A stretch of 64,000 bases of DNA from assembly GCF_010668805.1 (NCBI RefSeq), contig NZ_WUFT01000001.1, forward strand, positions 310,001 to 374,000, read 5' to 3'. Origin of the DNA: Rhizobium phaseoli (GTDB lineage Bacteria > Pseudomonadota > Alphaproteobacteria > Rhizobiales > Rhizobiaceae). This document shows positions 9,279-19,092 of the stretch, piece after piece. A program made the translations under genes and the position numbers. A model generated the notes under the pieces. It worked only from the letters and a program-made list of their open reading frames with translations, searched no databases and was not told the origin of the DNA. Every line of letters starts with the position of its first letter. Position 1 is the first letter of the stretch.

Positions 9279-9929
9279 ATGACAAAAGATTGTCGCATTT
9301 CCACTTGCAAGACTGGCCTGGCGTTCATTGCCGGCGCATTTGCGCTTATTCTGACGGCATCGGGCGCGGGCGCGCAGCAGGCGACGGCCTCGATGTCGGG
9401 CATGAAACTTTCCAACGACCAGCCGATCCAGATCGAAAGCGACAAGCTTGAGATCCACGACCAGGAACACACCGCCTTGTTCACCGGCAAAGTCAAGGTC
9501 GTCCAGGGGACGACGACGATGCAGTCCGGCAAGATGACCGTTTATTACAAGGACAAGGCGGCAAAGCCGGCCGCGGACGGGGCGCAACCTGCAGCCCAGC
9601 CCGCAACGAAGCCGCAGCAGTCGGCCTCGCTCGCCTCGGGAAATGCCGATATCGACAAGATCCTGGTCACCGACAAGGTCTTGCTGACCTCGGGCACGCA
9701 GACGGCGACCGCCGATGACGGTGCTTTCGACATGGCCTCGCAGACCTTCATCCTGACGGCGGATCAGGGCAATAAGGTCATTCTGTCGGATGGGCCGAAC
9801 GTTTTTACCGGCTGCAAATTGACGGTTCACATGCAGACCGGCCAGGCGGAGCTTGAAAGCTGCGGCGGTCGTGTCCAGATTCAGCTCGATCCGAAATCGC
9901 AGCCGAATGCGCAGCAGAAGCAGAACTGA
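9279..9929 (+). CDS. lptA: LPS transport periplasmic protein LptA
   Basis: A 216-residue secreted protein of the LPS bridge. The signal peptide ends near AGAQQA (about residue 30). The OstA/LptA beta-jellyroll follows, with the hallmark PIQIESDKLEIHDQ and an AVFTGKV-like ALFTGKVKVVQG repeat. An Ala/Pro/Gln-rich insertion (about 92-118) and a Gln-rich tail are low complexity. It sits between lptC and lptB as in most Rhizobiales. Confidence 0.9.
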   Translation: MTKDCRISTCKTGLAFIAGAFALILTASGAGAQQATASMSGMKLSNDQPIQIESDKLEIHDQEHTALFTGKVKVVQGTTTMQSGKMTVYYKDKAAKPAADGAQPAAQPATKPQQSASLASGNADIDKILVTDKVLLTSGTQTATADDGAFDMASQTFILTADQGNKVILSDGPNVFTGCKLTVHMQTGQAELESCGGRVQIQLDPKSQPNAQQKQN

Positions 9930-9969
9930 GAAGCCGGCCTCCCACGTGAAATTAACATCGCTATCCACC

Positions 9970-10746
9970 ATGTTCGGCAAGCCCGAGCCACAAGCTGCGG
10001 GTGCCGCCGACAAGAGCCGCTATCAGGGCACGCTCATCGCACGCGGTCTGACGAAGACCTATGCGACGCGTCGGGTCGTCAACGGCGTCTCGCTGGTGGT
10101 GCGCCGTGGCGAGGCCGTCGGCCTGCTCGGACCGAACGGCGCCGGCAAGACCACCTGTTTTTACATGATCACCGGCCTGGTGCCGGTGGATGAAGGCACG
10201 ATCGAGATCGACGGCAACGATGTCACGACCATGCCGATGTACCGCCGCTCGCGCCTCGGCGTCGGTTACCTGCCGCAGGAAGCTTCGATCTTCCGTGGCT
10301 TGACGGTGGAAGAGAATATCCGCGCCGTGCTCGAAGTGCATGTCAAGGACAAGGCCGAGCGCGAGCAGAAACTGAACGAGCTACTGGAGGAGTTTCATAT
10401 CCAGAAGCTGCGCAAGACTGCTGCCGTCGCCCTGTCGGGCGGTGAGCGTCGCCGCCTCGAAATCGCGCGCGCCCTTGCGACCGATCCGACCTTCATGCTG
10501 CTCGACGAGCCCTTCGCCGGCGTCGACCCGATCTCGGTCGCCGACATCCAGAATCTCGTCCACCACCTGACCGCGCGCGGCATCGGCGTTCTCATCACCG
10601 ACCACAATGTGCGCGAGACCCTGGGTCTGATCGACCGCGCCTACATCATCCATGCCGGTGAGGTGCTGACCCATGGCCGGGCAAATGACATCGTCAACAA
10701 TCCGGAAGTGCGCCGGCTCTATCTCGGCGACAATTTCAGCCTCTGA
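9970..10746 (+). CDS. lptB: LPS export ABC transporter ATP-binding protein LptB
   Basis: The ATPase that powers lipopolysaccharide extraction from the inner membrane with LptF and LptG. Seen are Walker A GPNGAGKTT, the Q-loop in LPQEASIFRGLTVEEN, the signature LSGGERRR and Walker B FMLLDEPFAGVD. The H-loop lies in LITDHNVRETL. The 258-residue start at MFGKPEP is my choice. An in-frame GTG at 9946 would add eight residues, and neither has a strong ribosome binding site. It is followed 221 bases later by rpoN, the usual order. Confidence 0.95.
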   Translation: MFGKPEPQAAGAADKSRYQGTLIARGLTKTYATRRVVNGVSLVVRRGEAVGLLGPNGAGKTTCFYMITGLVPVDEGTIEIDGNDVTTMPMYRRSRLGVGYLPQEASIFRGLTVEENIRAVLEVHVKDKAEREQKLNELLEEFHIQKLRKTAAVALSGGERRRLEIARALATDPTFMLLDEPFAGVDPISVADIQNLVHHLTARGIGVLITDHNVRETLGLIDRAYIIHAGEVLTHGRANDIVNNPEVRRLYLGDNFSL

Positions 10747-10967
10747 GCGCGGACGATGCCAAAATAGAGAAGGTGCGCCCCAGTCGTCCTGAAACGGCGC
10801 AGGCCTTCCGGCGACACTCGTCCCATCGCAGAAATTAACCGCGCCGACACAGTTCCGCTTGACCAAATGAGATAAAAAAGCAATTTTTGGGCCAGTTGGT
10901 TTTCCGCGGCCTGAAGCCTTGATCGGACGCGGTTTCCCGGAGGAATCGAGGGAGTTTCGCGTCCGTT

Positions 10968-12530
10968 ATGGCACTGTCCGCCAGTCTTTTCCTGCGCCAG
11001 AACCAATCCCTGGTGATGACACCGCAACTGATGCAATCCATCCAGTTGCTGCAGATGACGCATGTCGAACTCAGCCAGTTCATCGCCCAGGAAGTGGAGA
11101 AGAACCCGCTGCTCGAATTTCCGTCGAATGACGGCGAGGCAGGGGGCGAACGCGGCGAAGCCGAAGACGAGCCTTATGGTCATCCGCCGGAGGATGCAGG
11201 CTCGGACGACGGCTACGACAACCGCACCGAAGCGCTCTCCAGCGACTGGTACGACAATGGCGGCAGCGCCAGCACCAGCCGGCTTAACGACGAACTCGAC
11301 GCCAACTATACCAATGTCTTTCCCGATGACAGCGCGCCGCAGCGCCTCGATGCGCCGGAGCTCGTCGGCCAGTGGAAATCGATGCCGGGCAGCGGCGGCG
11401 AGGGCGCCGATTACGATCTCGACGATTTCGTCGCCGGCCAGGTGTCGCTGCGCGATCATCTCGCCCAGCAGATCCCCTTCGTCCTGCCTGACATTGCCGA
11501 TCGGCTGATCGCGCAGAACTTCGTCGATCAGCTTGACGATGCCGGTTATCTGCAAGTCGATCTCGTCGAGACCGGCGAGCGGCTCGGCGCCAGCCTCACG
11601 GCCGCCGAGCGCGTGCTTGCCGCCCTCCAGACGCTCGATCCGCCGGGGGTTTTCGCCCGCAGTCTCGCGGAATGCCTGGCGATCCAGCTCCGGCAGAAGG
11701 ACCGATACGACCCGGCCATGCAGGCGCTCGTCGAAAACCTCGAACTGTTGGCGCGGCGCGATTTCGCCACGCTGAAGCGGCTTTGCGGCGTCGACGAGGA
11801 AGACCTTCTCGACATGCTCGGCGAAATCCGCCAGCTCAATCCCAAGCCTGGCAGCGGTTTCGAGGCCGGTGTTTCCGAAGCGATCATGCCTGATGTGGTC
11901 GTCAGAGCCTCCTCGGATACCGGCTGGCTGGTCGAGCTCAATCCGGATACCCTGCCGCGGGTGCTGGTCAACCAGTCCTATTTTTCCCGCGTGACCCGGA
12001 ATGGCCAGGATCACGCCTTCCTCTCCGATTGTCTGCAGAGCGCCAATTGGCTGACGCGCAGCCTCGACCAGCGGGCGAAGACCATCATGAAGGTGGCAAG
12101 CGAGATCGTCCGCCAGCAGGACGCCTTCCTGCTGTACGGCGTCGACCACTTGCGTCCGCTGAACCTGAAGACGGTCGCCGAGGCGATCAAGATGCACGAA
12201 TCCACCGTCAGCCGCGTCACCTCGAACAAATACATGCTGACGCCGCGCGGCCTCTTCGAGCTCAAATATTTCTTCACTGTCTCGATCAGCGCCGTCGCGG
12301 GTGGCGACAGCCATTCGGCCGAGGCCGTGCGTCACAAGATCCGCGCGCTGATCATGCAGGAGAGCCCTGACGCGGTGCTCTCCGACGACGATATCGTCGA
12401 CATGCTGAAGAAGGGCGGCGTGGATCTCGCTCGCCGCACGGTTGCGAAATACCGGGAGGCCATGAACATTGCCTCTTCGGTCCAGCGCCGCCGCGAAAAG
12501 CGGGCGCTCGCCAAGGTCGCCGGCTTCTGA
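10968..12530 (+). CDS. rpoN: RNA polymerase sigma-54 factor
   Basis: Sigma-54 directs RNA polymerase to -24/-12 promoters and needs enhancer-binding ATPases such as NtrC, NifA or DctD. The 520-residue protein shows region I (QSLVMTPQLMQSIQLLQ and EVEKNPLLEF). An acidic region II follows (about 57-125), then the core-binding domain. The DNA-binding domain ends in the invariant RpoN box ARRTVAKYRE near 495-504. Region II is long and Gly/Asp-rich. A short hairpin follows the stop. In related genomes hpf and ptsN usually follow directly; here an EamA transporter gene intervenes. Confidence 0.97.
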   Translation: MALSASLFLRQNQSLVMTPQLMQSIQLLQMTHVELSQFIAQEVEKNPLLEFPSNDGEAGGERGEAEDEPYGHPPEDAGSDDGYDNRTEALSSDWYDNGGSASTSRLNDELDANYTNVFPDDSAPQRLDAPELVGQWKSMPGSGGEGADYDLDDFVAGQVSLRDHLAQQIPFVLPDIADRLIAQNFVDQLDDAGYLQVDLVETGERLGASLTAAERVLAALQTLDPPGVFARSLAECLAIQLRQKDRYDPAMQALVENLELLARRDFATLKRLCGVDEEDLLDMLGEIRQLNPKPGSGFEAGVSEAIMPDVVVRASSDTGWLVELNPDTLPRVLVNQSYFSRVTRNGQDHAFLSDCLQSANWLTRSLDQRAKTIMKVASEIVRQQDAFLLYGVDHLRPLNLKTVAEAIKMHESTVSRVTSNKYMLTPRGLFELKYFFTVSISAVAGGDSHSAEAVRHKIRALIMQESPDAVLSDDDIVDMLKKGGVDLARRTVAKYREAMNIASSVQRRREKRALAKVAGF

Positions 12531-12536
12531 CGCCGC

Positions 12537-12562
12537 AATGCTTCGGTCTTGATCGAAGCATT
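12537..12562 (+). terminator. Hairpin after rpoN
   Basis: AATGCTTCG at 12537-12545 pairs with CGAAGCATT at 12554-12562 around an 8-base loop, immediately after the rpoN stop. No T-run follows. It may be a weak or Rho-assisted end, or a processing site between rpoN and the transporter gene. Confidence 0.4.
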
Positions 12563-12619
12563 GAGCTCCAAATCCCCGCTATTCCTCTGACGTCTTGAAC
12601 GAACTTGGGAAAGCCGACC

Positions 12620-13525
12620 ATGACGCCGCAAAATCCGAAGCTTGCCAGGGAGCTTCTCCTGCTGCTGGTGCTGGCAACCCTTTGGGGGGCCTCCTATACT
12701 TTCATCAAGATCGGTGTCGAGACGATTCCGCCGGTGACGTTGATCGCCGTCCGCACGCTGATTGCCGGCGGCATCCTGCTTGTCGTTCTCCGCTGCCGAC
12801 GGATCCGCCTGCCCAGTGACCGCGCAACCTGGCGGCGGTTTTTCGTTCAGGCCTGTCTGAACAGCGTCATTCCCTTCACCTTGATCGCCTGGGCGGAACA
12901 GTCCGTCGATGCCGGGCTGGCTGTGATCCTCAATTCGGCAACGCCGATCTTCACCTTCCTGCTGACCGTGCTGATAGCCCGCCATGAGCAGGTAACTGCG
13001 CGAAAGCTTTTCGGCGTCATATCGGGGCTTGCCGGTATCTGCCTGGTCATCGGCGTCGAGGTGCTCGGCGGTCTCGGCGAAAGCCTGATGGCGCAGCTCG
13101 CCATCATCCTGGCGACCGCCTGTTATGCCGGTGCGGCGATTTTCAGCAAGAACTTCAAGGGGCTCGATCCCGCCGTGCCGGCGGCCGGCTCGTTGATCTC
13201 GGGCGCGGTCATTCTCTTGCCGGTCAGTCTCGTCGTCGACCGGCCGTGGACGCTCGATTCCTCGGCCGCATCGATTCTGGCGCTGCTGGCTCTTTCCGCC
13301 TTTTCGACGGCTCTTGCCTTTGCGATCTATTTCCGACTCGTCCAGACATTGGGTTCGGTCGGAACGACGTCGCAAGCCTATCTCAGGGTGCCGATCGGAG
13401 TGACGATCGGCATCGTTTTCCTCGGCGAAAGGCTGAGCCCGACGGCCTGGATTGGACTCGTTTGCGTCATCCTCGGTGTCGCAGCCATGACGATCCCGGC
13501 AAGAGTGAGCGCAATCAAAGCGTGA
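12620..13525 (+). CDS. EamA/DMT-family transporter
   Basis: A 301-residue inner-membrane protein of the drug/metabolite transporter superfamily with about ten transmembrane helices. These are arranged as two EamA repeats (about 8-140 and 150-290). The first repeat has LWGASYTFIKIGVETIPP and the second LGSVGTTSQAYLRVPIGV with GERLSPTAWIG. Substrates of this family are small metabolites or amino acids, not predictable here. It stands between rpoN and hpf, genes that are normally neighbours, so it was probably inserted there. Its own ATG at 12620 was chosen over an upstream TTG. Confidence 0.88.
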   Translation: MTPQNPKLARELLLLLVLATLWGASYTFIKIGVETIPPVTLIAVRTLIAGGILLVVLRCRRIRLPSDRATWRRFFVQACLNSVIPFTLIAWAEQSVDAGLAVILNSATPIFTFLLTVLIARHEQVTARKLFGVISGLAGICLVIGVEVLGGLGESLMAQLAIILATACYAGAAIFSKNFKGLDPAVPAAGSLISGAVILLPVSLVVDRPWTLDSSAASILALLALSAFSTALAFAIYFRLVQTLGSVGTTSQAYLRVPIGVTIGIVFLGERLSPTAWIGLVCVILGVAAMTIPARVSAIKA

Positions 13526-13826
13526 AGTCTCTAGAAATCATAGGCCGGCGGCCGGCGGCCGGCCCTGTATTCGCACGCATTTGCCGCACGCAGCGCGCGC
13601 ATTAGCAATCGCGGTTTTTCGCCCTATTGACTTTTCGGCAGCGGCTGGCTAGAAGCCCGCCGCAATCGATGCCGCAAACGGCGTCTGGAGTTATCCCCAG
13701 CATCAGAAGGGCACCAAGGACCAGCAGGCTGACGCCGATCTTGCTTGAGATTGCGCGAAGTGCTTGGATGAACCTGAGGCTTGGCGTAAACTGATACCCG
13801 CAAACGACGATAAGAAGGGAAACTCC
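13526..13826. other. Intergenic region upstream of hpf
   Basis: About 300 bases between the transporter and hpf. It holds a GC-rich stretch at 13541-13564 built of repeating GGCCGGC units, which can fold on itself but has no T-run. A purine-rich ribosome binding site (AAGAAGGG) stands just before hpf. I looked for a -24/-12 sigma-54 promoter and did not find a convincing one. Short frames here on both strands show no recognisable protein. Confidence 0.5.
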
Positions 13827-14402
13827 ATGAGTGTGCGTGTGTCCGGTAAACATATGGAAATTGGTGACTCGTTCCGTCAAAAGATCGAGGACCAAATTGG
13901 TATGGCCATCACGAAATACTTCGACGGGGGATATTCGGGTCAGGTGACCGTGGAAAAGGCGAGTTCTCGTTACTCGGCAGACTGCAAGCTTCATCTCGAC
14001 AGTGGGGTGGTGCTGCATGCGGCCGGCGAGGCGACGGACCCGCAGCTGGCTTTCGACGCCGCTTCCCAGCGCATCGAAAAACGGCTGCGCCGCTACAAGC
14101 GCAAGCTGAAGGACCATCATGCCGGAAACCATCTGAACGGTTTTGCAGAAGTCGCCTACACGGTCATGGATTCCGTTCCTGACCACGAAGATGAAATCCC
14201 CGACGATTTCGCGCCCGCGATCGTCGCCGAAAGCACGAAGCAGCTGAAGACCATGTCGGTCGCCACCGCCGTAATGGCGCTCGACATGACCGACGAGCCG
14301 CTTCTCCTGTTCCGCAGCCCCGGCAAGGAACACCTGAACATCGTTTACCGTCGGCACGACGGAAATATTGGCTGGATCGATTCAGCCAATATCAAAGGCT
14401 GA
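13827..14402 (+). CDS. hpf: Ribosome hibernation promoting factor, long form
   Basis: A 191-residue protein that inactivates ribosomes in stationary phase. The N-terminal HPF/YfiA domain (about 1-100) begins MSVRVSGKHMEIGD and carries the basic strand KRLRRYKRKLKD. The C-terminal dimerisation domain (about 135-191) ends EHLNIVYRRHDGNIGWID. The long form alone dimerises ribosomes, without RMF. The start at 13827 has a good ribosome binding site. Position before ptsN and after rpoN is the classic sigma-54 neighbourhood, where this gene has been called ORF95 or rpoX. Confidence 0.93.
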   Translation: MSVRVSGKHMEIGDSFRQKIEDQIGMAITKYFDGGYSGQVTVEKASSRYSADCKLHLDSGVVLHAAGEATDPQLAFDAASQRIEKRLRRYKRKLKDHHAGNHLNGFAEVAYTVMDSVPDHEDEIPDDFAPAIVAESTKQLKTMSVATAVMALDMTDEPLLLFRSPGKEHLNIVYRRHDGNIGWIDSANIKG

Positions 14403-14472
14403 GATCAGGGCGGTGAGCGGCGGTATTGCCGCCGCTCCTTGCATTTGATCAAGGCGACAGAAGGAAAAAGAA

Positions 14473-14937
14473 ATGGCATTGGCAGATTTGCTCCATCAGG
14501 ATGCGATCATTCCCGCCCTCAGAGTAAATTCCAAGAAACAGCTGCTTCAGGAATTGGCCGCAAGAGCCGCCAGGATCACCGGGCTCTCCGAACGGGAGAT
14601 TTTCGACGTCATCCTGCAGCGCGAACGCCTTGGCTCGACCGGCGTCGGCAACGGCATCGCCATTCCCCACGGCAAGCTGGTCAACATCCATTCGATCGTC
14701 GGCATCTTCGCCCGGCTGGAGCAGCCTGTCGATTTCGAGGCCCTGGACGACCAGCCTGTCGATCTCGTCTTCCTGCTACTGGCGCCGGAGGGCGCGGGTG
14801 CTGATCACCTCAAGGCCCTGTCGCGGATTGCCCGCGTGCTGCGCGATCACGATCTGGTCGCCAAGCTGCGCGCCACCGATTCCGCTTCGGCGATCTACGC
14901 CTTCCTCAATGAAGAGCAGACGTCGAACGCCGCCTGA
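14473..14937 (+). CDS. ptsN: PTS IIA-like nitrogen regulatory protein PtsN
   Basis: EIIA-Ntr, the last component of the nitrogen phosphotransferase relay (PtsP, NPr, PtsN). Its phosphorylation state influences potassium transport, nitrogen control and transporters. The 154-residue protein has the PTS EIIA type-2 fold. The phosphorylated His66 lies in GIAIPHGKL. The ribosome binding site GAAGGAAAAAG is strong. It is 70 bases downstream of hpf, consistent with a shared transcript. Confidence 0.95.
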   Translation: MALADLLHQDAIIPALRVNSKKQLLQELAARAARITGLSEREIFDVILQRERLGSTGVGNGIAIPHGKLVNIHSIVGIFARLEQPVDFEALDDQPVDLVFLLLAPEGAGADHLKALSRIARVLRDHDLVAKLRATDSASAIYAFLNEEQTSNAA

Positions 14938-15092
14938 GGCATATCCTCACAAAACTGTGCAGCAGTTTGCGATTAGGATCAGCAGAAAGCGTCGCATGAA
15001 TCGCCTTCGATGCGAGGCGCATTAGGCAGGAAAACCGCCGGAATTCCCGGAATCAGCGGGAGTTTTGCCGGCGGCTTCGCAAGGAAACCCCG

Positions 15093-15992
15093 CTATATCC
15101 GGGCTGCGACCTCTTCACCCGAAGGGATCGACGGTTGTGCCCCTGATTTGAGGCAGGCGAGCGAACCGGCAACGGCCGCACGGCGCAGCGCCGAGGCAAA
15201 ATCGAGGCCGTCGTCGAGGCTCGCAGCGAAATAGCCGCAGAAGGTGTCGCCGGCGCCGACCGTATCGACGGGTTCGATCTTCAGACCCTGTGCCCTTGAA
15301 ATCGCCCCATCGCGGATGGCGACGACGCCGTCGCCGCCAAGCGTCACGATCAGCGTCTGACCGGTTTCGGCATGCAGGCGGGTCAGGGCTGCCTCGCGCG
15401 CCGGCGCATCCATGCCATCCTGGCCGGCGAGCCGCTCGAACTCGGTCTCGTTGGCAATGACGATATCGGCAAGTCGGCCGAGACGCGGCGCATCGGGGAT
15501 CAAAGGAGCAAGGTTGAGGATGCTGGTGACGCCTTTGGCGCGGGCGGCCGACAGGGCGCGTTCGACTGAAGCAGCCGGCACTTCGAGCTGCAGCATCAGG
15601 ATGTCGCCTTCCTTCATGCCGCCGATCGCCGTCTCGGCATCCTCAGGCGTGACCAGGCCGTTGGCGCCGGGAACGACGGCGATCATGTTTTCGCCGTCGC
15701 CGCCGACAAGGATCAGCGCCGTGCCGGTGGGGCCATCGACATGCCTGACGAGAGAAAGATCGGTTCCCGCATCATCGAGCAGGGAAAGGGCATCGGCGGC
15801 GAAACTATCCTTGCCGACGGCGCCGGCCATATGCACATAGCGGCCGGCGCGCCGCGCTGCCAGCGCCTGGTTGGCGCCCTTGCCGCCGGCGGCTGTGGCA
15901 AAACCGTTGCCGGCCACCGTTTCGCCGGGCTTCGGCAGGCGCTCGGTCGTGGCGATGAGGTCCATGTTGATGGACCCGAAAACTGTGATCAT
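15093..15992 (-). CDS. rbsK: Ribokinase
   Basis: A PfkB-family sugar kinase that phosphorylates D-ribose at O5. The 299-residue protein has the PfkB signature 1 (GGKGANQALAARRAG) and the C-terminal signature 2 (DTVGAGDTFCGYF), where the Asp of GAGD is the catalytic base. It begins MITVFGSINMDL, with the start codon inside a region that stays open upstream. No ribose transporter is adjacent, so other pentoses or deoxyribose are possible substrates. Confidence 0.88.
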   Translation of the reverse strand: MITVFGSINMDLIATTERLPKPGETVAGNGFATAAGGKGANQALAARRAGRYVHMAGAVGKDSFAADALSLLDDAGTDLSLVRHVDGPTGTALILVGGDGENMIAVVPGANGLVTPEDAETAIGGMKEGDILMLQLEVPAASVERALSAARAKGVTSILNLAPLIPDAPRLGRLADIVIANETEFERLAGQDGMDAPAREAALTRLHAETGQTLIVTLGGDGVVAIRDGAISRAQGLKIEPVDTVGAGDTFCGYFAASLDDGLDFASALRRAAVAGSLACLKSGAQPSIPSGEEVAARI

Positions 15993-16072
15993 CAGGGGTG
16001 TCCCGTCCTTTGGGGCATGCGGCGACATCATGCTCCTGCTGTTTCATGCGGGCGAGACACTGCCCGAAGCGG

Positions 16073-17296
16073 TCACTCCTCGTCAACCACCCTGAGCTTG
16101 AGAAGACCGGTGCGGCTTTCCACCGATTTGGTCGCAGGTTCGCTGTCGCGAGCAGGCTTGGCCTCGCCGCCTGCCTCGAATTCCAGCGCTTCGATCTTGG
16201 CGCCGCGCCTGGTGAGTTTGTCGGCCGAGGTGACCACCATGTCGATATCCTTCTGCGCCAGGGCGAAATGACCCTGCAGCTTGCGCACCCGCTCGTCGAG
16301 GCGGCCGAGATCGTCCATCAGGATCGCCACCTCGCCCTGGATCAGATGCGCCTGCGCCCGCATGCGCTGGTCCTTGAGCACGGCCTGGATGACCTGGATC
16401 GACAGCATCAGCAGCGACGGCGAGACGATGACGATGCGCGCCCGGTGCGCCTTCTGCACCACCGGCTCGAAGTTTTCGTGGATCTCGGCAAAGATCGATT
16501 CCGACGGCACGAAGAGAAAGGCGGTGTCCTGAGTTTCGCCCTGGATCAGATATTTCTCGGAAATGTCCCTTATATGGACCTCCATGTCGCGGCGGAACTG
16601 CTGGCCGGCGATCTTGCCGGCCTCGGGGCTGCCGGCGTCGCGGATCGCGTTCCAGGCCTCGAGCGGGAATTTTGCGTCGATCACCAGCGGCGGCGCGCCG
16701 TTCGGCATGCGGATCGTGCAATCCGGTCGTGAGCCGTTGGTGAGCGTCTGCTGGAAGGTATAGGCGCCCATCGGCAGGCCGTCGGCGACGATGGTCTCCA
16801 TCCGCGACTGGCCAAAGGCGCCGCGTGTCTGCTTGTTGGACAGAATGGCCTGTAGCCCGACGACATCCTTGGCAAGCGTCTGGATATTGTTCTGCGCGGC
16901 ATCGATCACCGCCAGCCGCTCCTGCAGCCGCTGCAGGTTCTCATGCGTCGATTTGGTCTGCTCGGTGATCGTCGAGTTGACGCGCTGCGACATGCCGTCG
17001 AGGCGTTGGCTGATCGTCTGGTTGAGCTCGCTCTGCCGCGCGCCGAAAACCTCGGTCATTGCCGCGATGCGGCCCTGCATCTCCGCCTGGATCCTGAGAA
17101 GCTCGGCCATGCGCGCGTCGCTTTCCCCCGCGCGAAAGCTTGCCTCCTCCGCCTGCTCGCGGCGAAGGCTTGCGCCCCGCAGCAGCAGCACGATCACCAG
17201 CAGGACAAACGCCAAGAGAACCCCGCCGGCAAGAGCCAGCATGGCCGGGCTGATCGAGGCAAGCGACACAGTGAACGAATCGGAATTGACGGTCAT
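16073..17296 (-). CDS. rmuC: DNA recombination protein RmuC
   Basis: A 407-residue RmuC-family protein. It has one N-terminal transmembrane helix (about 17-40) and a long coiled coil (about 42-150). The RmuC nuclease-like domain (about 170-345) shows [21 protein letters not shown] and [16 protein letters not shown]. RmuC limits recombination at inverted repeats and replication intermediates. It is divergent from the globin-coupled chemoreceptor, and in related genomes it stands near def. Confidence 0.92.
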   Translation of the reverse strand: MTVNSDSFTVSLASISPAMLALAGGVLLAFVLLVIVLLLRGASLRREQAEEASFRAGESDARMAELLRIQAEMQGRIAAMTEVFGARQSELNQTISQRLDGMSQRVNSTITEQTKSTHENLQRLQERLAVIDAAQNNIQTLAKDVVGLQAILSNKQTRGAFGQSRMETIVADGLPMGAYTFQQTLTNGSRPDCTIRMPNGAPPLVIDAKFPLEAWNAIRDAGSPEAGKIAGQQFRRDMEVHIRDISEKYLIQGETQDTAFLFVPSESIFAEIHENFEPVVQKAHRARIVIVSPSLLMLSIQVIQAVLKDQRMRAQAHLIQGEVAILMDDLGRLDERVRKLQGHFALAQKDIDMVVTSADKLTRRGAKIEALEFEAGGEAKPARDSEPATKSVESRTGLLKLRVVDEE

Positions 17297-17498
17297 GCCG
17301 CAACCATACCAGAAGAGACGGCAATTTATAGATCAAAACGTGAACGGAATTGGCAGTCGCCACTATCCTCGCACGCCGCTTCTTCTTCAGGCTCCTGCGG
17401 AGAAATTGCGGCTCGATTTAACGATTGCTCAACCATATTCGCCAAAACCTGCGGCGCAGAATTCTTCCCGCGCGCTCGCGCCAAGTACAGAGATCCCG

Positions 17499-18995
17499 AT
17501 GACCTCCCAGCAGACCGACAGTGCCCTCAGGCAGCGCCTTGATTTCATCGAACTCGACGAGGCGGCGCGCAAGTCGATGCGGGATCTGCGCCCTGTGATT
17601 ACCGAGCTGATCGGCGGCGCCCTCGATAAATTCTACGCCAAGATTGCCAAGACCCCGGCTGTCGCCGGCTTCTTTGCCGATAGGAACCATGTCGGCAAAG
17701 CCAAGCAGCGCCAGCAGGATCATTGGGTGAATATCGCCGGCGGCGCCTTCGACGACAGTTATGTCGACGGCGTGACCGCGGTCGGGCGGACGCACGCCCG
17801 CATCGGCCTGGAGCCGCGCTGGTATATCGGCGGTTACGCCATCGTCATGTCCGAACTCGTCAAGGGCATCATGGAAAAGCAGTGGCCGTCGGTCTTCGCG
17901 CGCCAGCAAGGCAAGCTGCTGGCCGAGAAGCTGGCGGCCGTCATCAAGGCCGGCATGCTCGATATGGACTATTCCATCTCGGTCTATCTCGAAACGCTCG
18001 AAGCCAAGCGTCGCGCCTTGGAAGAGCAGCGCGCCAAGGCCGAATCCGACCAGGCGATGGCATTGGCGCAGCTGCGCCGCGGTCTGGAAGCACTGTCGAA
18101 CGGCGATCTCGAAGCCACTCTGCCGTCCGACCTGCCGGGTGATTTCCGGCAGATGGCCGAGGACTACAACCGCGCCGTCGGCGCCCTTCGCAAGTCCTTT
18201 GCATCCGTGCGCGAGACCTCGGGCCAGATCATGGGCGGCGCCGATGTCATTGCCACTGCGACCAACGACCTGGCGCTGCGCACCGCCCAGCAGGCGGCAG
18301 GCGTCGAGGAGAGCTCGGCCGCCCTGCAACAGCTTTCCGTCAGCGTCGGCCAGACGGCCGCCAATGCCGAGAAGGCATCGGCTGCAGTGCGCGAGACACA
18401 GCAGAAAGCGAAGAACTCCGGCGAACTCGTCACCAGCGCCGTCTCGGCGATGGCCGGCATCGAGAAATCCTCGACCGGAATCTCCAAGATCATCGGCGTC
18501 ATCGATGAGATCGCCTTCCAGACCAATCTTCTGGCGCTGAACGCCGGTGTCGAGGCGGCGCGTGCCGGGGAAGCCGGCAAGGGTTTTGCCGTCGTCGCCC
18601 AGGAAGTCCGCCAGCTCGCCCAGCGCACGGCGGAAGCCGCCAAGGAGATCAAGAACCTGATCTCGCAGAGCTCGACCCAGGTCAATGAAGGCGTCGGCAT
18701 CGTCTCCAGCACCGGTGAGGCGCTGAACGACATGATCAGCCGCATCGACATCATCAACCGTTTCGTCGCCGATATCGCCGCCGCCGCCCGCGATCAGGCG
18801 ACCGGTGTCAACGAGGTCAGCATCGCGGTCCGCAACATGGGTGCGATCACCCAGCAGAATTCGGACATGGTCGAGCACTCCTCGGCAGAAACCCGCCGTC
18901 TCAAGGACGAGGTGGAGAACCTGATCGAGCTGCTGCGCGGCTTCCGCGCAGGGCGCGATGGCCGTGCCGCCATCGCTGCTCGCCGGGCGGCCTGA
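17499..18995 (+). CDS. Globin-coupled methyl-accepting chemotaxis protein
   Basis: A soluble chemoreceptor of 498 residues with no transmembrane helix. Residues 1-175 form a protoglobin (globin-coupled sensor) domain, with the probable haem-binding proximal His99 in [22 protein letters not shown]-like linker (about 205-260) with [15 protein letters not shown] follows. The methyl-accepting signalling hairpin follows, its tip [21 protein letters not shown] near 345. Family members (HemAT type) sense oxygen and steer aerotaxis through CheA/CheW. The start at MTSQQTD is chosen because the upstream frame is antisense to rmuC. The tail [10 protein letters not shown] lacks an obvious CheR-binding pentapeptide. 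Confidence 0.92.
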   Translation: MTSQQTDSALRQRLDFIELDEAARKSMRDLRPVITELIGGALDKFYAKIAKTPAVAGFFADRNHVGKAKQRQQDHWVNIAGGAFDDSYVDGVTAVGRTHARIGLEPRWYIGGYAIVMSELVKGIMEKQWPSVFARQQGKLLAEKLAAVIKAGMLDMDYSISVYLETLEAKRRALEEQRAKAESDQAMALAQLRRGLEALSNGDLEATLPSDLPGDFRQMAEDYNRAVGALRKSFASVRETSGQIMGGADVIATATNDLALRTAQQAAGVEESSAALQQLSVSVGQTAANAEKASAAVRETQQKAKNSGELVTSAVSAMAGIEKSSTGISKIIGVIDEIAFQTNLLALNAGVEAARAGEAGKGFAVVAQEVRQLAQRTAEAAKEIKNLISQSSTQVNEGVGIVSSTGEALNDMISRIDIINRFVADIAAAARDQATGVNEVSIAVRNMGAITQQNSDMVEHSSAETRRLKDEVENLIELLRGFRAGRDGRAAIAARRAA

Positions 18996-19092
18996 GGTAA
19001 ATATGGCGAAATTCCAGGCGGGGATGCAAAAAAGCGTCTTCCCCGCCTGCCGGATAATTCCATAGTCGGAAAAGATGGGTTATGGGAACGCC

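Noticed and set aside
13541..13570. GGCCGGC tandem stretch as a terminator of the EamA gene
   Set aside because: No T-run follows and the pairing is ambiguous; it is listed only within the intergenic entry.
16791..17498. The upstream part of the long plus-strand frame that reaches 18995
   Set aside because: It is antisense to rmuC and gives low-complexity, Ser/Arg-rich sequence. The chemoreceptor starts at 17499.
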